A model generated the notes under the pieces. The model was not told the DNA's origin and did not search any database. It was given only the letters and a program-made list of their open reading frames with translations. Below are positions 63,259 through 64,000 of a stretch of DNA of 64,000 bases, piece by piece. How positions within the stretch are numbered: position 1 is the stretch's first letter; every line of letters begins with the position of its first letter. Both the position numbers and the translations under genes were made by a program. This DNA is from an uncultured Lachnospiraceae bacterium (GTDB taxonomy: Bacteria; Bacillota; Clostridia; Lachnospirales; Lachnospiraceae). The stretch spans positions 17,393-81,392 of the forward strand of contig CAJUDZ010000015.1 in the NCBI GenBank assembly GCA_910584965.1. Direction: 5' to 3'.

Positions 63259-63804
63259 TCATAATTCCAATCTCATAGAAATGACTTCCTGAAATCCGGC
63301 TGTGCGGGAGCAAAATTCTTTGGGATTTCTTCCGCATTCGACAAATCCTGCCCGTTCATACATAGAAACCGCTCTTTCGTTTTCAGCAACTACATGAAGT
63401 TCGAGCTGGCTATATCCCGCCGTCTTAGCACATTCGATACACGAAGCCAGCAGAGCCTTACCAATTCCAAGCCCCCAATACTTTTTTACAACACTGATGC
63501 CAAATTCGGCCCGATGCCGTACCTTATATTTCGTGCCGATTGCCTCGATTCCTGCCGTACCCGCAATGACACCGTCAACTATGGCAAGCAGTTCAATCTC
63601 CCTTTCACTCTCCGCTTTTTCTTTCAGGAACTGACTTTCCTGTGCGGCATTAAAACTGTTTTCATCCGGATATGAAAGTAAATAATCTGTTTCACCATGT
63701 GTCAGATTGAAATTATCCAGTACAAGCTGACCATCACTCTCTGTTCCGTTCCTCAAACAGCACTCCATACCATTCCTTAATGTTATTGTTTTGTTATACC
63801 TCAT
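63259..63804 (-). CDS. GNAT-family N-acetyltransferase
   Basis: This protein of about 181 residues has a GNAT fold with the acetyl-CoA motif VVKKYWGLGIGKALL and the motif B region LHVVAENERAVSMYERAGFVECG. Similar proteins acetylate amino groups of small molecules or proteins; the substrate here is not evident. I chose ATG 63804, preceded by AAAGGGG; a longer frame begins at 63849, directly after the stop of a small upstream frame. The gap 63063-63258 shows no feature. Confidence 0.87.
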   Translation of the reverse strand: MRYNKTITLRNGMECCLRNGTESDGQLVLDNFNLTHGETDYLLSYPDENSFNAAQESQFLKEKAESEREIELLAIVDGVIAGTAGIEAIGTKYKVRHRAEFGISVVKKYWGLGIGKALLASCIECAKTAGYSQLELHVVAENERAVSMYERAGFVECGRNPKEFCSRTAGFQEVISMRLEL

Positions 63805-63849
63805 AACTGCCCCTTTCCTGATAACTGCCCTCAAAGCCGTCTTCTTCAT

Positions 63850-63975
63850 CTAAATAATATCATTATCACTCTCATCTCTAAACGCCTGTCTGTTTAAGTA
63901 AATCCAACAAAATCTCTGTGCCCCTCCATCTGCGTTGTCTGCCCATGACCGAACAACTTCTTCCGGTCTTAACAT
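63850..63975 (-). CDS. Small 41-residue ORF upstream of the acetyltransferase
   Basis: An ATG at 63975, seven or so bases after GGAGGG, opens a 41-codon frame starting MLRPEEVVRSWADNADGGAQ and ending in TAG just before the longer acetyltransferase frame (TAGATG). Ribosome site and coupling suggest it may be translated. I do not recognise it. It might be a decayed remnant of a longer gene, since only 25 bases remain to the window edge. Confidence 0.4.
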   Translation of the reverse strand: MLRPEEVVRSWADNADGGAQRFCWIYLNRQAFRDESDNDII

Positions 63976-64000
63976 CTCTGTTTTCCCTCCTATGCTACAT

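Overview
The window looks like a chromosomal segment of a low-to-mid GC, spore-forming Firmicute, most likely a gut Lachnospiraceae (Clostridia). This is inferred from AGGAGG-type ribosome binding sites, sigma-A promoters, an spmB homologue, Gram-positive lipoprotein solute-binding proteins, YesM/YesN-type two-component proteins and a GntR-LacI hybrid AraR. I could not run a taxonomic search. No rRNA, tRNA, CRISPR array, transposase, integrase or phage gene was recognised.

Layout. (1) 275-14981 is an L-arabinose region. On the minus strand, a YtfQ-RT-YjfF-type sugar ABC transporter is followed by araA, araB and araD. A divergent AraR-like repressor and a minus-strand three-protein sensor (histidine kinase, sugar-binding lipoprotein, AraC-type response regulator, resembling AraSPT) adjoin it. 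(2) 15094-26635 is mixed housekeeping: a GGDEF protein, a DUF885 hydrolase, a LolD/FtsX-type ABC exporter with a very long coiled coil and a MarR regulator, a membrane-anchored PD-(D/E)xK nuclease, spmB, ackA and pta. (3) 26719-40567 is an oligosaccharide uptake and degradation block on the minus strand: a YtcQ/YteP/YtcP-like ABC importer, an SGNH acetylesterase, two GH43 proteins (one fused to ankyrin repeats), a MATE transporter, a shortened GH105-like protein, an intact GH105, and a chemoreceptor at the head. (4) 40828-57045 is pectin and uronate catabolism: a beta-lactamase-like hydrolase, a TIM-barrel isomerase, GH28, KduD, UxaA, UxaB, a LacI regulator, UxaC, KduI, an RpiB/DhuI-like isomerase, Eda and two KDG-kinase-like PfkB proteins. 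(5) 57237-63975 holds a GH78 rhamnosidase, a second MATE gene with a divergent Crp/YeiL-type regulator, a lipoprotein, a GNAT acetyltransferase and a small ORF.

How it fits together. None of the glycosidases or the esterase carries a visible signal peptide, so the scheme is import of pectin or hemicellulose oligosaccharides followed by cytosolic hydrolysis. Galacturonate then runs UxaC, UxaB, UxaA, KDG kinase, Eda. Unsaturated uronates released by GH105 run KduI or DhuI-like, KduD, KDG kinase, Eda. Arabinose runs AraA, AraB, AraD. Acetyl groups and pyruvate can end as acetate and ATP through Pta-AckA. No pectate lyase, uxuA or uxuB is present in the window.

The observations most worth a second look are the ankyrin-GH43 fusion, the shortened GH105 paralogue beside an intact one, a Crp-type palindrome centred exactly at -41.5 of a MATE promoter, a GATTGNAA-based operator-like motif shared by the oligosaccharide importer and KDG-kinase promoters, and the coexistence of KduI with an RpiB/DhuI-like isomerase.
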